Origin: Numida meleagris | Taxonomy: Eukaryota; Chordata; Aves; Galliformes; Numididae | Length of the DNA: 64,000 nt | NCBI RefSeq assembly: GCF_002078875.1 | Contig: NC_034414.1 | Coordinates: forward strand, 25,702,637-25,766,636 | Direction of reading: 5' to 3' | Shown here: positions 60,201 through 63,157 of the stretch, one piece after another | How the letters are laid out: each line of letters begins with the position of its first letter | Numbering within the stretch: position 1 is the first letter of the stretch | Notes under the pieces: generated by a model | The model's database searches: none | What the model was told of the DNA's origin: nothing | The model's input: only the letters and a program-made list of their open reading frames with translations | Translations under genes and position numbers: made by a program

Positions 60201-63157
60201 TGTGCGAGTAACTCCCATTAGTACAGGTAACTTGATAAAGTCACAGTCTTGCTGTATTTACAGATACATCCCACAGCAGCAAAGCCTGGAAACAACCCCT
60301 TCACCAGTAGTCCAGCCACACTCAAGAGAGAGGACCTCAATCCAATGGGCAAGTTGGTTCATCAGGCTGCTAAAAAGAAACTTGAAAGGAAATTTCACAA
60401 GCTACTCATTCTCTTAATAGCCATCATTTACAACGTGATCTTAGAGAATTAGCAAAGAATATGGAAACAAAGAGCAGGTTCCTTACGATTTTGCAACACT
60501 TCTCAAGTATTCAATTTTCCTCTCCATCACTAGGACCTCTCTCTCAACTGCAGACAGTTTGCGCTTGTCAGATTCCAGCCCAGCAGGTGTGTTCCCTGGT
60601 TCCAGATCCCTGAGCTGGCCCATCTTGTCTTGTAGTAGTACTCCTATGCTCTGACAGTCCTGAAGAAATGTCCTCACATCAGCCACTCCGATCAGCTCTG
60701 AGCCCTTCTCCTCCTTCAGAGATTCCATATGTTGCCACCTTGGAGGGAGAGAGAACTCAATTACTTGCACATAGCCTCAGCCACTACCCCAGAACTTGCC
60801 TTCACCTAAAAAATAGATTCTATTTATGGCCTTTGTTATGCAGAGTTCTAGCCAGGGTAAGATTTGTTTCTGGATTGGATTCAGAAAGCAAGGAGGGAAG
60901 CATGTGATATACATTCTTTTTCTGTTAGATAAAATTTTGTGTAATAGATTTAATCAAGACTTCAGTGGCCTGAGGAGAACGCCAGTACTTCAACCTTAAA
61001 GTTAATCTCAGTGATATCTCAAACAAGTGAATCCTGCTCAGGTGATCAAATACCCTAAACATGATGTAAATAAACAACACTGGTCAAACTGGGACTCAGC
61101 AGTGCCTCACAGTTCCAGCTGGGTAGAGTTTACAGGAACATGCATACAACAGGTACCGAGCTACTTGGTGAAGTCAAATAGGATTTCACGTTCCTTGCAA
61201 TAATTGTGAAGGGCATCCTCACCCTAAGCAATATCTCACTGTGAGGGCACCACCCAGTCCTGGAAGCAAGACATCTGGCTCAGGGCCAGCTAGTGCAGCC
61301 CAGGGCTGCCCCATTCCTGCTAGAGACAGTGGGGACTATTGGGACTCATGTTTGATGCTAGTTACTATCCTGGGTCTTTCCTGTTCAATTCCCTCTGGGA
61401 CTGGCCTTGCCTGCCAAGGCCTCTCTCCTTAGCTTCCAGTTCCCCATGCCACACAGGGCAGCAAGTGCTTGCTGCACCTCGGCAGTCAACTCAGGCAGTT
61501 TGAACCATGACCTGTTCCCATCCAACTTCCCTGTGGAAACCTCGACCTTTGGGAGCTGCCAGGTCTGACCCCAGCCCTTGGGATCTTCTCTTATGAGAGA
61601 CTGCTACAGGGCTTGGGCTAAAGTGCAGTCCTGCTGCATCACAGCCCTGCCTCAGCCTAGCCATGGTCCCTGCTGAGTCCTTGACCCCCTGTTGAATCCA
61701 GGGAGCATCCCCTGCCACTTTGTACCATTCCCTGTCTGGTGGTGACTGCTGCAACTCAAAAGAGCAAACTTCAAGTACATTTAAAATCCTTCCCTCATCC
61801 AAATTCTGGGATTTAATAATCTATCAGTCTTAAATTCTCTCAGTGTGGTTTAGATCAGGCATGCAAAGGTCAGCTCTCCAATGGTCACCACAAAAAATAT
61901 TCTCCATTTTACCAGTAGCACCTTTACCTGGCATTGATTTCTTCCAGCCAAATCTGGATCTCAGTGTATTTGCCAGGACTGTTCTTTCCAAATTTAGTAG
62001 CTAGGCTTTCAATTTCTCCCAGCTGGCCTTTTCCTGCAGCCAGTTCTGTTAAAAAGCTCTAAAATAGAAAAGATACAAGAATGCAGAACTTGAGATTTTT
62101 CCTGTTCTATGGATGCTATTCTCAATAATTTCTATATGCATTTATTTTCCACTTTGTCAGGTGACTTCTGCACCTTGCTGTTCATCTTCCTGCCTGCTGA
62201 CACAATACAGAGCTGCATGTGCAGTTCCCCTATAGTCCTGACCTCTCCTGGTATACACACTATGTCTGTGTACCATTCCATAGAGATGCAAGTGCACTAT
62301 AGGATTATTTTCTTCATGTGGCATTTTTTTTCAAGTGCCATAACATAAACCACAAAAAGAATCCTTTTATACCACAATATTTGTATCATAATACCATGTC
62401 CACAGAAGTTAAATAGAAATCAGCTTCAGTAAGGTTGACATAGTTAATACCAAATAAGTGTCTGATCTATGCACAACACCATGAGTTGCAATGCATGACA
62501 AACTCTCAAAATTTAGTTTCTCAACTTCTTCCATTCTCCCATGGTCAGTCTGATTTAAAAGGTGTCATTTGTAAGTGGAAAGAGGATACCTGATATTTTT
62601 GTTGCATGACTTCCACGTTGTCTGCTTGAGGCTGAAGAGTCCGAAAAATGTTCTCCTTTTCTCTCATCCATGACTGAAACGCTTCACAGGAGCTACAAAA
62701 GCGGTAATACCCAATCATCTCCTCCAAAGCCTTTTTTCTGTCCTGTTAAACAGATGAAGAATTGTGCTGCTGTAATAACTACCTGGCCTTTTGAAGGAAA
62801 AAGATCCTTTCATTTAAATTAACTAAAATACACAGACAGTAGCTTCATAGTTTTGCCAGGTACTGCTGATAGAACATGTTATCTTGAGCTCAAAATATTT
62901 CTCCCCAGAGCAACAGTGATTTAAAAGCTTAAGAGAAACACAAAACATTAATGGAGGTACTATACCTCAGCCATGCTCTGTAGGTTTTCATAAAGTGAGT
63001 CTATTTCATCTTGGGTCTTCCAGATGTTCTCTGGAACAAAATGAACATCTGGACTGGAGGTTCCAGGAAGTGCAGATTCAGATGTAGCCCAGGTTCGACT
63101 GAATGGTAGCTTAGTTGTCTTTTGATTTAAGTCACTTGGGGCTTCTGTCTTCACCAT
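1..63157 (-). CDS. SPTBN5: Beta-heavy (beta-V) spectrin, middle part of gene; 43 exons, both ends outside window
   Basis: The exons join in one continuous frame of about 2,300 residues made almost entirely of spectrin repeats of about 106 residues. I count 21 helix-A starts, called R1 (W2) to R21 (W41/W42). Family hallmarks include DYGKDED, SEDYGND, helix-A motifs such as LEAWIAEK and AEDWISER, and helix-C motifs such as RQRWERL. There is no CH, SH3, EF-hand or PH domain here. Twenty-one uninterrupted repeats exceed a conventional beta-spectrin (17) and lack the SH3 interruption of alpha-spectrin, so the 30-repeat beta-heavy form fits best. Family knowledge: beta-heavy spectrin pairs with alpha-II spectrin in the submembrane cytoskeleton, apically in epithelia and in photoreceptors, and links cargo to microtubule motors. 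Plakins and nesprins also have long repeat arrays, but their repeats are far more divergent. Confidence is high for spectrin and good for SPTBN5. Confidence 0.85.
710..906 (-). CDS. SPTBN5: SPTBN5 exon W42
   Basis: The exon is 197 nt, phase 0 to 2, with acceptor TTATACAG and donor AG|GTAGGA. It encodes LLDVETWLAER (helix A with the conserved Trp), the TSDYGKNEES turn and helix B ALLRKLEATK, ending in a Ser codon split with W43. It forms the core of repeat R21. Confidence 0.93.
1279..1491 (-). CDS. SPTBN5: SPTBN5 exon W41
   Basis: The exon is 213 nt (71 codons), phase 0 to 0, with acceptor CTTTCCAG and donor GAG|GTAGGA. It begins NLENEISSRDALT (helix B of R20), passes through helix C (MAQMKELETSVENL) and ends SYEAHQFLTE, the start of helix A of R21. 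Confidence 0.93.
1492..4203 (-). other. Intron W40-W41
   Basis: This is 2.7 kb of AT-rich sequence. I see no further spectrin-like frame, no CR1 tail and no RNA gene in it. Confidence 0.8.
4204..4390 (-). CDS. SPTBN5: SPTBN5 exon W40
   Basis: The exon is 187 nt, phase 1 to 0, with acceptor AAATCTGCAG and donor CAG|GTAATG. It encodes YKNLRDPLQERR (end of R19), then FFRDVDEELAWVHEKLP and SRDYGQSLATVQSLQEKHQ. These are a textbook helix A, DYG turn and helix B for repeat R20. Confidence 0.93.
4562..4818 (-). CDS. SPTBN5: SPTBN5 exon W39
   Basis: The exon is 257 nt, phase 0 to 2, with acceptor CTTGTCACCAG and donor AAG|GTGCGT. It encodes ALHFQRSIEDTEKWLEDVEN, then KKQEELEQDIASHRDRL and a helix C ending DQLVQR. 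A second AG 15 nt inside (at 4804-4805) would remove ALHFQ. I preferred the outer site because ALHFQ completes helix A after AYK of W38. Confidence 0.91.
5522..5659 (-). CDS. SPTBN5: SPTBN5 exon W38
   Basis: The exon is 138 nt (46 codons), phase 0 to 0, with acceptor TTCTGCTGTAG and donor AAG|GTAATA. It encodes EGEKMLRERHYAPEAIQ and helix C EELWEELLASCQDKRAK, running into LQDAYK, the start of R19. Confidence 0.92.
5660..6987 (-). other. Intron W37-W38
   Basis: This is 1.3 kb of AT-rich intron. Nothing recognisable was seen. Confidence 0.8.
6988..7134 (-). CDS. SPTBN5: SPTBN5 exon W37
   Basis: The exon is 147 nt (49 codons), phase 0 to 0, with acceptor CTCCCCAAAG and donor TCT|GTGAGA. It encodes VAAWINEKNSIAQDDSW, RDPSNLQTKLQKHQSF and a helix B tail ending RLDSIKS, which reads straight into EGEKML of W38. 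It is the A-B part of R18. Confidence 0.92.
7724..7814 (-). CDS. SPTBN5: SPTBN5 exon W36
   Basis: The exon is 91 nt, phase 1 to 0, with acceptor CTTCCTTTCAG and donor GAG|GTACAA. It encodes KEKLLENAAARRHLLEES and RLLQKLLKNSYE, the end of helix C of R17 and the start of helix A of R18. Confidence 0.9.
8792..8964 (-). CDS. SPTBN5: SPTBN5 exon W35
   Basis: The exon is 173 nt, phase 0 to 2, with donor GAG|GTAAAG. The acceptor AATTCCATCCAG was chosen because DSVSSVESLQRKH then follows SNEDLG-type sequence from W34, as in other repeats. It contains helix B MQFEKSLEAQMEKIDEM and helix C CQAVLRR of R17. The open frame further upstream (to about 9033) is discounted. Confidence 0.9.
10422..10499 (-). 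CDS. SPTBN5: SPTBN5 exon W34
   Basis: At 78 nt (26 codons) this is the shortest complete exon in the window, phase 0 to 0, with acceptor CTCCCTGTGCAG and donor GGG|GTAGGT. It encodes KFYGYVEQTESWLSSKEAF and ends ANEDLG, helix A of R17 up to the A-B turn. Confidence 0.91.
11506..11694 (-). CDS. SPTBN5: SPTBN5 exon W33
   Basis: The exon is 189 nt (63 codons), phase 0 to 0, with acceptor TATATTTTAG and a perfect donor CAG|GTAAGT. It encodes EEIEARVERFNSLSNYG, the HYATPEIHQSL loop typical between helices B and C, helix C with QKAWSELIQAWQEQ, and LFQAQDLQ, the start of R17. Confidence 0.93.
13584..13675 (-). mobile_element. CR1 LINE 3' fragment
   Basis: On the plus strand it begins CATAGAATCATAGAATGG and continues through a GGTTGGAATGAGCC-like stretch and CCCCGCTGCCGTGGGCAG. 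This is the reverse complement of a CR1 tail with its ATTCTATG repeats. It is about 90 bp, 5'-truncated, and ends about 40 bp from exon W32. Confidence 0.8.
13713..13875 (-). CDS. SPTBN5: SPTBN5 exon W32, with GC donor
   Basis: The exon is 163 nt, phase 1 to 0, with acceptor CATTACATTGCAG. It encodes KEKLAASYQLQKFNFEM, KEITDWIQNIRGLMEAGG and EAESTIEEHQQRK (R16). Phase 0 entry of W33 requires the exon to end at AAG|GCAAGT, a GC-AG intron with otherwise perfect donor consensus. The nearby GT would leave one extra base and break the frame. Confidence 0.9.
14515..14636 (-). CDS. SPTBN5: SPTBN5 exon W31
   Basis: The exon is 122 nt, phase 0 to 2, with acceptor AATCTCTTTCCAG and donor AAG|GTAAAG. 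It encodes PLELESFRLSTRNPSIND and MKNNWLRLQGQAKQR, the B-C loop and helix C of R15 with its conserved Trp. Confidence 0.9.
15861..15974 (-). CDS. SPTBN5: SPTBN5 exon W30
   Basis: The exon is 114 nt (38 codons), phase 0 to 0, with acceptor GTATCCCTCCAG and donor GAG|GTAAGA. It encodes SVLIQALDYGKDVESVENL, IRRHEEMEREINVIKSKIE, the DYG turn and helix B of R15. It joins directly to ITEK of W29. Confidence 0.93.
17191..17640 (-). mobile_element. CR1 LINE copy, interrupted by a second CR1
   Basis: The plus strand starts CATAGAATAATATAATATT, then GAAAGGGACTTCATGTAAG, TTTGAGTGTTTCCAA and CCACAGGCTCTCTGGGTAA, and resumes after 17420 with TTGTTGCAGCTTGTACCCAC. These are successive blocks of a minus-strand CR1 3' region. 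The outer limits are approximate. Confidence 0.65.
17350..17420 (+). mobile_element. CR1 tail inserted in opposite orientation
   Basis: The sequence GGGTTGGAACATGATGATCC, then CCCACCCAAGCC and ATTCTATGATTCTATGATT, is a plus-strand CR1 3' end. It sits between two parts of a minus-strand CR1, so it inserted later. The length is about 70 bp. Confidence 0.65.
17839..17953 (-). CDS. SPTBN5: SPTBN5 exon W29
   Basis: The exon is 115 nt, phase 1 to 0, with acceptor CCAATAAAAG (a weak pyrimidine tract) and donor AAG|GTGAGT. It encodes WNSFHGNLNAYRRKLEGAL (helix C of R14 with Trp) and EIHALIREIDDITERITEK (helix A of R15, where the usual Trp is Thr). Confidence 0.9.
18550..18668 (-). CDS. SPTBN5: SPTBN5 exon W28
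   Basis: The exon is 119 nt, phase 0 to 2, with acceptor CTCACTTTACAG and donor GAA|GTGAGT. It encodes ETTVDDAHIKAINALAMKL and QRRKQLNE, ending in a Lys codon split with W29. It is the B-C loop and first half of helix C of R14. Confidence 0.91.
20365..20460 (-). CDS. SPTBN5: SPTBN5 exon W27
   Basis: The exon is 96 nt (32 codons), phase 0 to 0, with acceptor CTTCTTTCCTCAG and donor GGG|GTAAGA. It encodes EVMINIGDVGNDYEHCLQL and MKKLNEFRGATSG, the A-B turn and helix B of R14. Confidence 0.91.
21086..21277 (-). CDS. SPTBN5: SPTBN5 exon W26
   Basis: The exon is 192 nt (64 codons), phase 0 to 0, with donor AAG|GTAAAC. The acceptor GAATGTGAAG was picked because only it restores NK-KGEALVSVGHPKS in frame after W25. 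Helix C is LQERWEKLKRAVAARG and the start of R14 is FLEFLQKVDQVEAWIREK. Confidence 0.9.
21893..22048 (-). CDS. SPTBN5: SPTBN5 exon W25
   Basis: The exon is 156 nt (52 codons), phase 0 to 0, with acceptor CACTGCTGCAG and donor AAG|GTAACT. It encodes AEDWISERMQKLEDPS, DPSNLQDKMKLLQKHQVF and ILANEEIITAVNK, helices A and B of R13. The DPSNLQ element recurs in W37. Confidence 0.92.
24313..24465 (-). mobile_element. CR1 LINE 3' fragment
   Basis: The plus strand reads ATCACAGAATCACAGAATTG, then GGGGTTGGAAGGGACCTCTG and, further on, AGAGAAGGAGACTCCCAGTA. It matches the reverse complement of a CR1 tail over about 150 bp and is 5'-truncated. Confidence 0.8.
25282..25304 (+). repeat. T-run followed by (GTT)n microsatellite
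   Basis: Eight T are followed by about five GTT units in the 4 kb intron between W24 and W25. Confidence 0.85.
26079..26264 (-). CDS. SPTBN5: SPTBN5 exon W24
   Basis: The exon is 186 nt (62 codons), phase 0 to 0, with acceptor TGCCTTCTCAG and donor GAG|GTAAGA. It encodes MMSLQEQASKLEKDGG, LDGLQIQHKLNTILQRKQQ and LLALFYQNLAE, helices B and C of R12 and the start of R13. The helix-C Trp is replaced. Confidence 0.91.
27219..27323 (-). CDS. SPTBN5: SPTBN5 exon W23
   Basis: The exon is 105 nt (35 codons), phase 0 to 0, with acceptor GTTTTTTGTAG and donor AAG|GTACAG. It encodes VYLKSSDLGSSVDEVEQL and IRKHEAFEKLLASQDEK, the A-B turn and helix B of R12. It is the first exon after the 11.1 kb intron. 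Confidence 0.93.
27680..28345 (-). mobile_element. Old, diverged CR1-type LINE remnant (probable)
   Basis: The order of blocks (GCTCTCCCCTGGGTTTTCTC, TTGAAATGGTG, GATGCAGTACTTGTCTGAGG, CTGTATTTGTTCAGC, TTATTTACT) follows the known ancient amniote CR1 3' portion read in reverse complement. Similarity is low and the ends are uncertain. Confidence 0.4.
28450..28920 (-). other. GC-rich 156-codon open frame, unassigned
   Basis: An open frame on the minus strand coincides with a markedly GC-rich patch (about 28590-28800) in AT-rich intron sequence. The translated middle is Ser/Gln/Ala-rich (INQLEMKVTKQVPSVSIQ; SQAQASTQCSSDRAEARAE). ATTAAA (about 28405) and AATAAA (28315-28320) follow on the same strand. 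It could be a terminal exon of a nested gene, an old insertion, or a chance frame. I recognise no family. Confidence 0.25.
29829..30005 (+). other. Exon-like segment on plus strand
   Basis: A 177-nt segment (59 codons, phase 0 to 0) is bounded by a good acceptor (CTGACTTTTGAGCAG) and a donor GAG|GTAAAA. It encodes a hydrophilic peptide including ENPYFNTEKENRYKRKV and SASSSTSSATWRANE. It is antisense to SPTBN5 inside its long intron. There is no homology I recognise, so this is a candidate only. Confidence 0.2.
32275..33792 (-). CDS. Unrecognised 505-residue open frame nested in the long SPTBN5 intron
   Basis: An uninterrupted frame runs from ATG (33792, A at -3) to TAG (32275). The frame is open back to a TAA at 33856-33858, 526 sense codons in all. 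The product is Ser/Pro-rich and basic, has no signal peptide, transmembrane helix or coiled coil that I can see, and looks disordered. It contains a Pro run (ITPPPPFESIVQ, residues 29-40), KRVHF at 145-149 (which fits the PP1-docking RVxF pattern), many S-P pairs and scattered Cys. I do not recognise the family. It lies on the same strand as SPTBN5 between W22 and W23, which already join in frame, so it is not needed by spectrin. A strong acceptor at 33911-33912 lies 118 nt upstream of the ATG. I saw no AATAAA in the first kilobase after the stop. It could be a nested gene, an alternative giant spectrin exon, or a lineage-specific ORF. Confidence 0.55.
   Translation of the reverse strand: MSCRDHRCKLSSAPIYVSTAEVMLSPSRITPPPPFESIVQDRPFQKMPPAARHPPTGQSVAEIAQGNASSSPSSVSSGAYCSRLDVVLAQTDRRKGLGNASHCADPSDRISRWSSPPRDPKGRGCGGSGTWSTPASYKQYSERDKRVHFASEKNNPLKLAVSLPSDVLSRKAPPSWISRLNVDLSAIPAVSTLCSKNRHASLERCDSFPLQQGCSQCNVQMQDLHASMKLYISTCSLTVKPFRADSHASNHVHSSLLMPQLEKLPETPPGLSTGSQKPKPGFPSSGSPALQITRFHVTSSKYPSFPQETVSRDIWLSSAALTGRENSAHGNEFTSKDLSPELIVFQNHPSSRAEFGKTPCDGLTPAHHKVSKITLILATPWTAMPIQVVREFRRSPNQTIFIKTHGADIAGPPLHPLGIGADLSLSVNPVCCSGLLSTEQPWARSGLRPSQETCSLEGVCPEDLLPDIPTHTMSSAHRHAEGPWCPSIAVNIGSGRKVVKISIPF
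34195..34212 (+). repeat. A-run that is a T-rich splice tract on the minus strand
   Basis: About 18 consecutive A on the plus strand form, on the minus strand, a long T run followed by TCCAG. It is a potential strong acceptor about 400 bp upstream of the nested 505-codon frame. Confidence 0.6.
35785..35830 (+). repeat. 18-bp direct repeat, 28-bp period
   Basis: GCTCTTTTCTTAATTGTA occurs at 35785-35802 and 35813-35830, separated by AGAGCTGGCA. It is a small local duplication within the long intron. Confidence 0.85.
37164..37229 (+). repeat. 33-bp tandem duplication, two copies
   Basis: Two adjacent 33-bp units each begin ATGAAGATATACACTTCCCA and differ only near the end (CAATGAATA against CAACAAATA). 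The second copy starts a 146-codon plus-strand frame. Confidence 0.9.
38448..38597 (-). CDS. SPTBN5: SPTBN5 exon W22
   Basis: The exon is 150 nt (50 codons), phase 0 to 0, with acceptor AATTGTGTTCAG and donor GAG|GTATGT. It encodes IQQKLQALLEEKEKVYSEW, a Lys-rich stretch (KQKKKSLEK) and FYKDWNQLDKLLNSQE, helix C of R11 and helix A of R12. It reads in frame into VYLKSSDLG of W23 across the long intron. Confidence 0.93.
39795..39998 (-). CDS. SPTBN5: SPTBN5 exon W21
   Basis: The exon is 204 nt (68 codons), phase 0 to 0, with acceptor CTTGGGTTTCAG and donor GAG|GTAATT. It encodes VWDYFSWTSEMIREMRAKE, LTQHQQLLAEIEAQEEKYN and LLQDEDIRSKE, helices A and B of R11. Confidence 0.93.
39999..42670 (-). 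other. 2.7 kb intron W20-W21
   Basis: The sequence is AT-rich and I see nothing recognisable. The neighbouring introns 38598..39794 and 43601..45436 are likewise plain. Confidence 0.75.
42671..42850 (-). CDS. SPTBN5: SPTBN5 exon W20
   Basis: The exon is 180 nt (60 codons), phase 0 to 0, with acceptor CCCTGCTTACAG and donor CAA|GTAAGC. It encodes LQDLIHSADHVLTRCSKEQ, helix C AIVTNWKALKSKVQLRKKL and AYKLYQFQAQ, ending R10 and starting R11. Confidence 0.92.
43490..43600 (-). CDS. SPTBN5: SPTBN5 exon W19
   Basis: The exon is 111 nt (37 codons), phase 0 to 0, with acceptor TTTCCTTGCTAG and donor CAG|GTAACA. It encodes EKSKSIPDDVAKDMRGVQ and QLRNHVALEHELLGNEQQ, helix B of R10. Confidence 0.92.
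45437..45551 (-). CDS. SPTBN5: SPTBN5 exon W18
   Basis: The exon is 115 nt, phase 1 to 0, with acceptor ATTTCTCCCTAG and donor GAG|GTAAAA. It encodes NSWEELLEITRLRGERLKD (helix C of R9 with Trp) and HKCYQDLTDALAHIE (helix A of R10, no Trp). A second exon-like segment of the same phase class lies 97 bp upstream at 45649..45769 (see findings). Confidence 0.91.
46515..46660 (-). CDS. SPTBN5: SPTBN5 exon W17
   Basis: The exon is 146 nt, phase 0 to 2, with acceptor TTCCTTCAAAAG and donor AAG|GTAGGA. It encodes QLLAKYDTFQHQLEATGKR, the B-C loop LLNCGHSESREIR and QKQKELR, helix B and the start of helix C of R9. Confidence 0.92.
47483..47615 (-). CDS. SPTBN5: SPTBN5 exon W16
   Basis: The exon is 133 nt, phase 1 to 0, with acceptor CTCCCCAACAG and donor TTG|GTGAGT. 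It encodes GKKLDETLVLHEFLREYED, LQAWMAQQKQAASSEDYG and NDYEHVL, a strongly conserved helix A and DYG turn for R9. Confidence 0.93.
48957..49120 (-). CDS. SPTBN5: SPTBN5 exon W15
   Basis: The exon is 164 nt, phase 0 to 2, with acceptor TCTTTGACAG and donor AAG|GTATGA. It encodes VLEHEIAVYQDLIKELNES, a B-C loop (VQNLPAVGSIQYVEVDAP) and RLRELQELAATR of helix C, repeat R8. Confidence 0.92.
50321..50437 (-). CDS. SPTBN5: SPTBN5 exon W14
   Basis: The exon is 117 nt (39 codons), phase 0 to 0, with acceptor CTTTAACTGATAG and donor AAG|GTATTT. It encodes FLMNTSDLEAWIAEKRPLV, MSKDYGKDEDGTLKLLKKHK, the most canonical helix A, DYG turn and helix B in the window (R8). An internal AG after ACTTC was rejected because it would truncate helix A. 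Confidence 0.93.
51622..51822 (-). CDS. SPTBN5: SPTBN5 exon W13
   Basis: The exon is 201 nt (67 codons), phase 0 to 0, with acceptor CTTATCCCCAG and donor GAG|GTACAA. It encodes EFQAEVNAHKQQVQRVLD, the HPSAQKINEKCQEL loop, AWQGLEKACEERMKQL (helix C) and HSVGFQE leading into R8. Confidence 0.93.
52282..52468 (-). CDS. SPTBN5: SPTBN5 exon W12
   Basis: The exon is 187 nt, phase 1 to 0, with acceptor GATGACCCCTAG and donor AAG|GTATCT. It encodes FESLQAPLDERRKLLEAA, YEFYHYHDMELTWINERLP and CGKSLDVAQSLLQKHK, the end of R6 and helices A-B of R7. Confidence 0.93.
53308..53534 (-). CDS. SPTBN5: SPTBN5 exon W11
   Basis: The exon is 227 nt, phase 0 to 2, with acceptor CCTTTTCCCTACAG and donor AAG|GTGAAG. 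It encodes DAKKKIEKIEKVLQEAETG, SRDLLKQHRQLENETHEL and ATNHFDSQRILDETQKYLK, nearly all of R6. Helix A of this repeat lacks the conserved Trp. Confidence 0.92.
54216..54242 (+). repeat. T27 homopolymer
   Basis: An uninterrupted run of about 27 T lies 75 bp downstream of the W10 donor in the sense of transcription, so it is poly-A in the transcript. No retro-element body is visible beside it. Confidence 0.9.
54317..54481 (-). CDS. SPTBN5: SPTBN5 exon W10
   Basis: The exon is 165 nt (55 codons), phase 0 to 0, with acceptor GTGTTTCTCCAG and donor CAG|GTCAGG. It encodes KGNQLIQDDHYAAASIQKK, helix C SELEKKWKELYGKMIERG and QLMELLQ, completing R5 and opening R6. Confidence 0.92.
54574..54744 (-). 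CDS. SPTBN5: SPTBN5 exon W9
   Basis: The exon is 171 nt (57 codons), phase 0 to 0, with acceptor CTGTTTCTGTAAG and donor AAG|GTGAAG. It encodes EFNRDAAELLIWMEEKYKI, SYRDPTNVLRKLKWHEAAE and HFATLIK, helices A and B of R5. Confidence 0.93.
55652..55717 (-). mobile_element. Short CR1 tail
   Basis: The plus strand reads ACAGAATCGTAGAATATCCC, then AGCTGGAAGGGATCGATAAG and ATCATCAAGTCCAACTCC, the last 65 bp or so of a CR1 in reverse complement. Confidence 0.75.
56382..56481 (-). CDS. SPTBN5: SPTBN5 exon W8
   Basis: The exon is 100 nt, phase 1 to 0, with acceptor CTTTTCATTGGTAG and donor CAG|GTAAAA. After a Thr codon split with W7 it encodes IKERMATLRQRWERLIESN and RLLDSLQLQ, helix C of R4 with its Trp. 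Confidence 0.92.
57344..57600 (-). mobile_element. CR1 LINE fragment
   Basis: The plus strand contains GGGACACCTCCCACTCAACC, AGGTTGCTCAAAGCCCCATC, CAGCCTGGCCCTGAGCAACT, GGCAACCTGTGCCAGTGC and CATTGCCCCTTGTC in CR1 reverse-complement order. It is about 255 bp and lies about 140 bp from exon W7. Confidence 0.85.
57743..57882 (-). CDS. SPTBN5: SPTBN5 exon W7
   Basis: The exon is 140 nt, phase 0 to 2, with acceptor TCTTAAATGCAG and donor CAC|GTAAGT. It encodes DHVDAVRSLQKQHQEFEQL and the B-C loop DLIESGHFASH of R4. A CR1 fragment (57344..57600) lies about 140 bp downstream of its donor. Confidence 0.93.
58623..58869 (-). CDS. SPTBN5: SPTBN5 exon W6
   Basis: The exon is 247 nt, phase 1 to 0, with acceptor TTCTCTGGGAAG and donor GGG|GTATGT. 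It encodes FVQLEELGRKVIQKQPSNS, helix C ELENMWEERRKKLQDGL and helix A KFNREGDRINAALSSHEAF of R4 (Trp replaced), ending RGDDLG. Confidence 0.92.
59476..59763 (-). CDS. SPTBN5: SPTBN5 exon W5
   Basis: At 288 nt this is the longest exon in the window. It starts one base and ends two bases into a codon, with acceptor CTTGCTGTAG and donor AAG|GTAGGC. It encodes IKDTNPAESKAITEQVENM (helix C of R2), SFLQDSRRLLLWAEGIRE and ASAEQLLREHQDLLKEIRS of R3. Confidence 0.93.
60139..60178 (+). repeat. AT-rich perfect inverted repeat (16-bp arms)
   Basis: The arm TATATCTATATAAATA (60139-60154) is the exact reverse complement of 60163-60178, with an 8-nt spacer. It lies in the intron between W4 and W5 and could form a cruciform or RNA hairpin. 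Confidence 0.9.
60487..60738 (-). CDS. SPTBN5: SPTBN5 exon W4
   Basis: The exon is 252 nt, same phase class as W5, with acceptor CTCTCCCTCCAAG and donor ATC|GTAAGG. It encodes WQHMESLKEEKGSELIG (helix C of R1) and FLQDCQSIGVLLQDKMGQL, a degenerate helix A of R2 with no Trp, then AVEREVLVMERKIEYLRS. Confidence 0.92.
60739..61927 (-). other. Intron W3-W4 with GC-rich block
   Basis: About 61230-61780 is clearly richer in G+C than its surroundings and contains several modest open frames on both strands. It has no CR1 signature. It may be an unrecognised repeat insertion. Confidence 0.5.
61928..62058 (-). CDS. SPTBN5: SPTBN5 exon W3
   Basis: The exon is 131 nt, phase 0 to 2, with acceptor TTCTATTTTAG and donor CAG|GTAAAG. 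It encodes SFLTELAAGKGQLGEIESL, the loop GKNSPGKYTEIQ and IWLEEINAR, helix B into helix C of R1. Confidence 0.92.
62590..62742 (-). CDS. SPTBN5: SPTBN5 exon W2
   Basis: The exon is 153 nt (51 codons), phase 0 to 0, with acceptor CTGTTTAACAG and donor CAG|GTATCC. It encodes DRKKALEEMIGYYRFCSS, CEAFQSWMREKENIFRTLQ and NVEVMQQKYQ, helix A and the start of helix B of R1. Confidence 0.93.
62966..63157 (-). CDS. SPTBN5: SPTBN5 exon W1 (5'-most exon in window)
   Basis: The exon is 192 nt (64 codons), phase 0 to 0, with acceptor TTTTTCATAACAG and donor GAG|GTATAG. Its first codon is ATG, but a good acceptor directly precedes it, so I treat it as internal. Residues 1-36 or so are Ser/Thr/Pro-rich and not helical. 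From VPENIWKTQDEIDSLYENL it becomes helix C of the preceding repeat. Confidence 0.88.

Noticed and set aside
1..63157. Identity as alpha-spectrin, a plakin or a nesprin
   Set aside because: There is no SH3 within 21 repeats. The DYG and Trp signatures are those of true spectrins, and the count exceeds conventional beta-spectrins, leaving beta-heavy as best fit.
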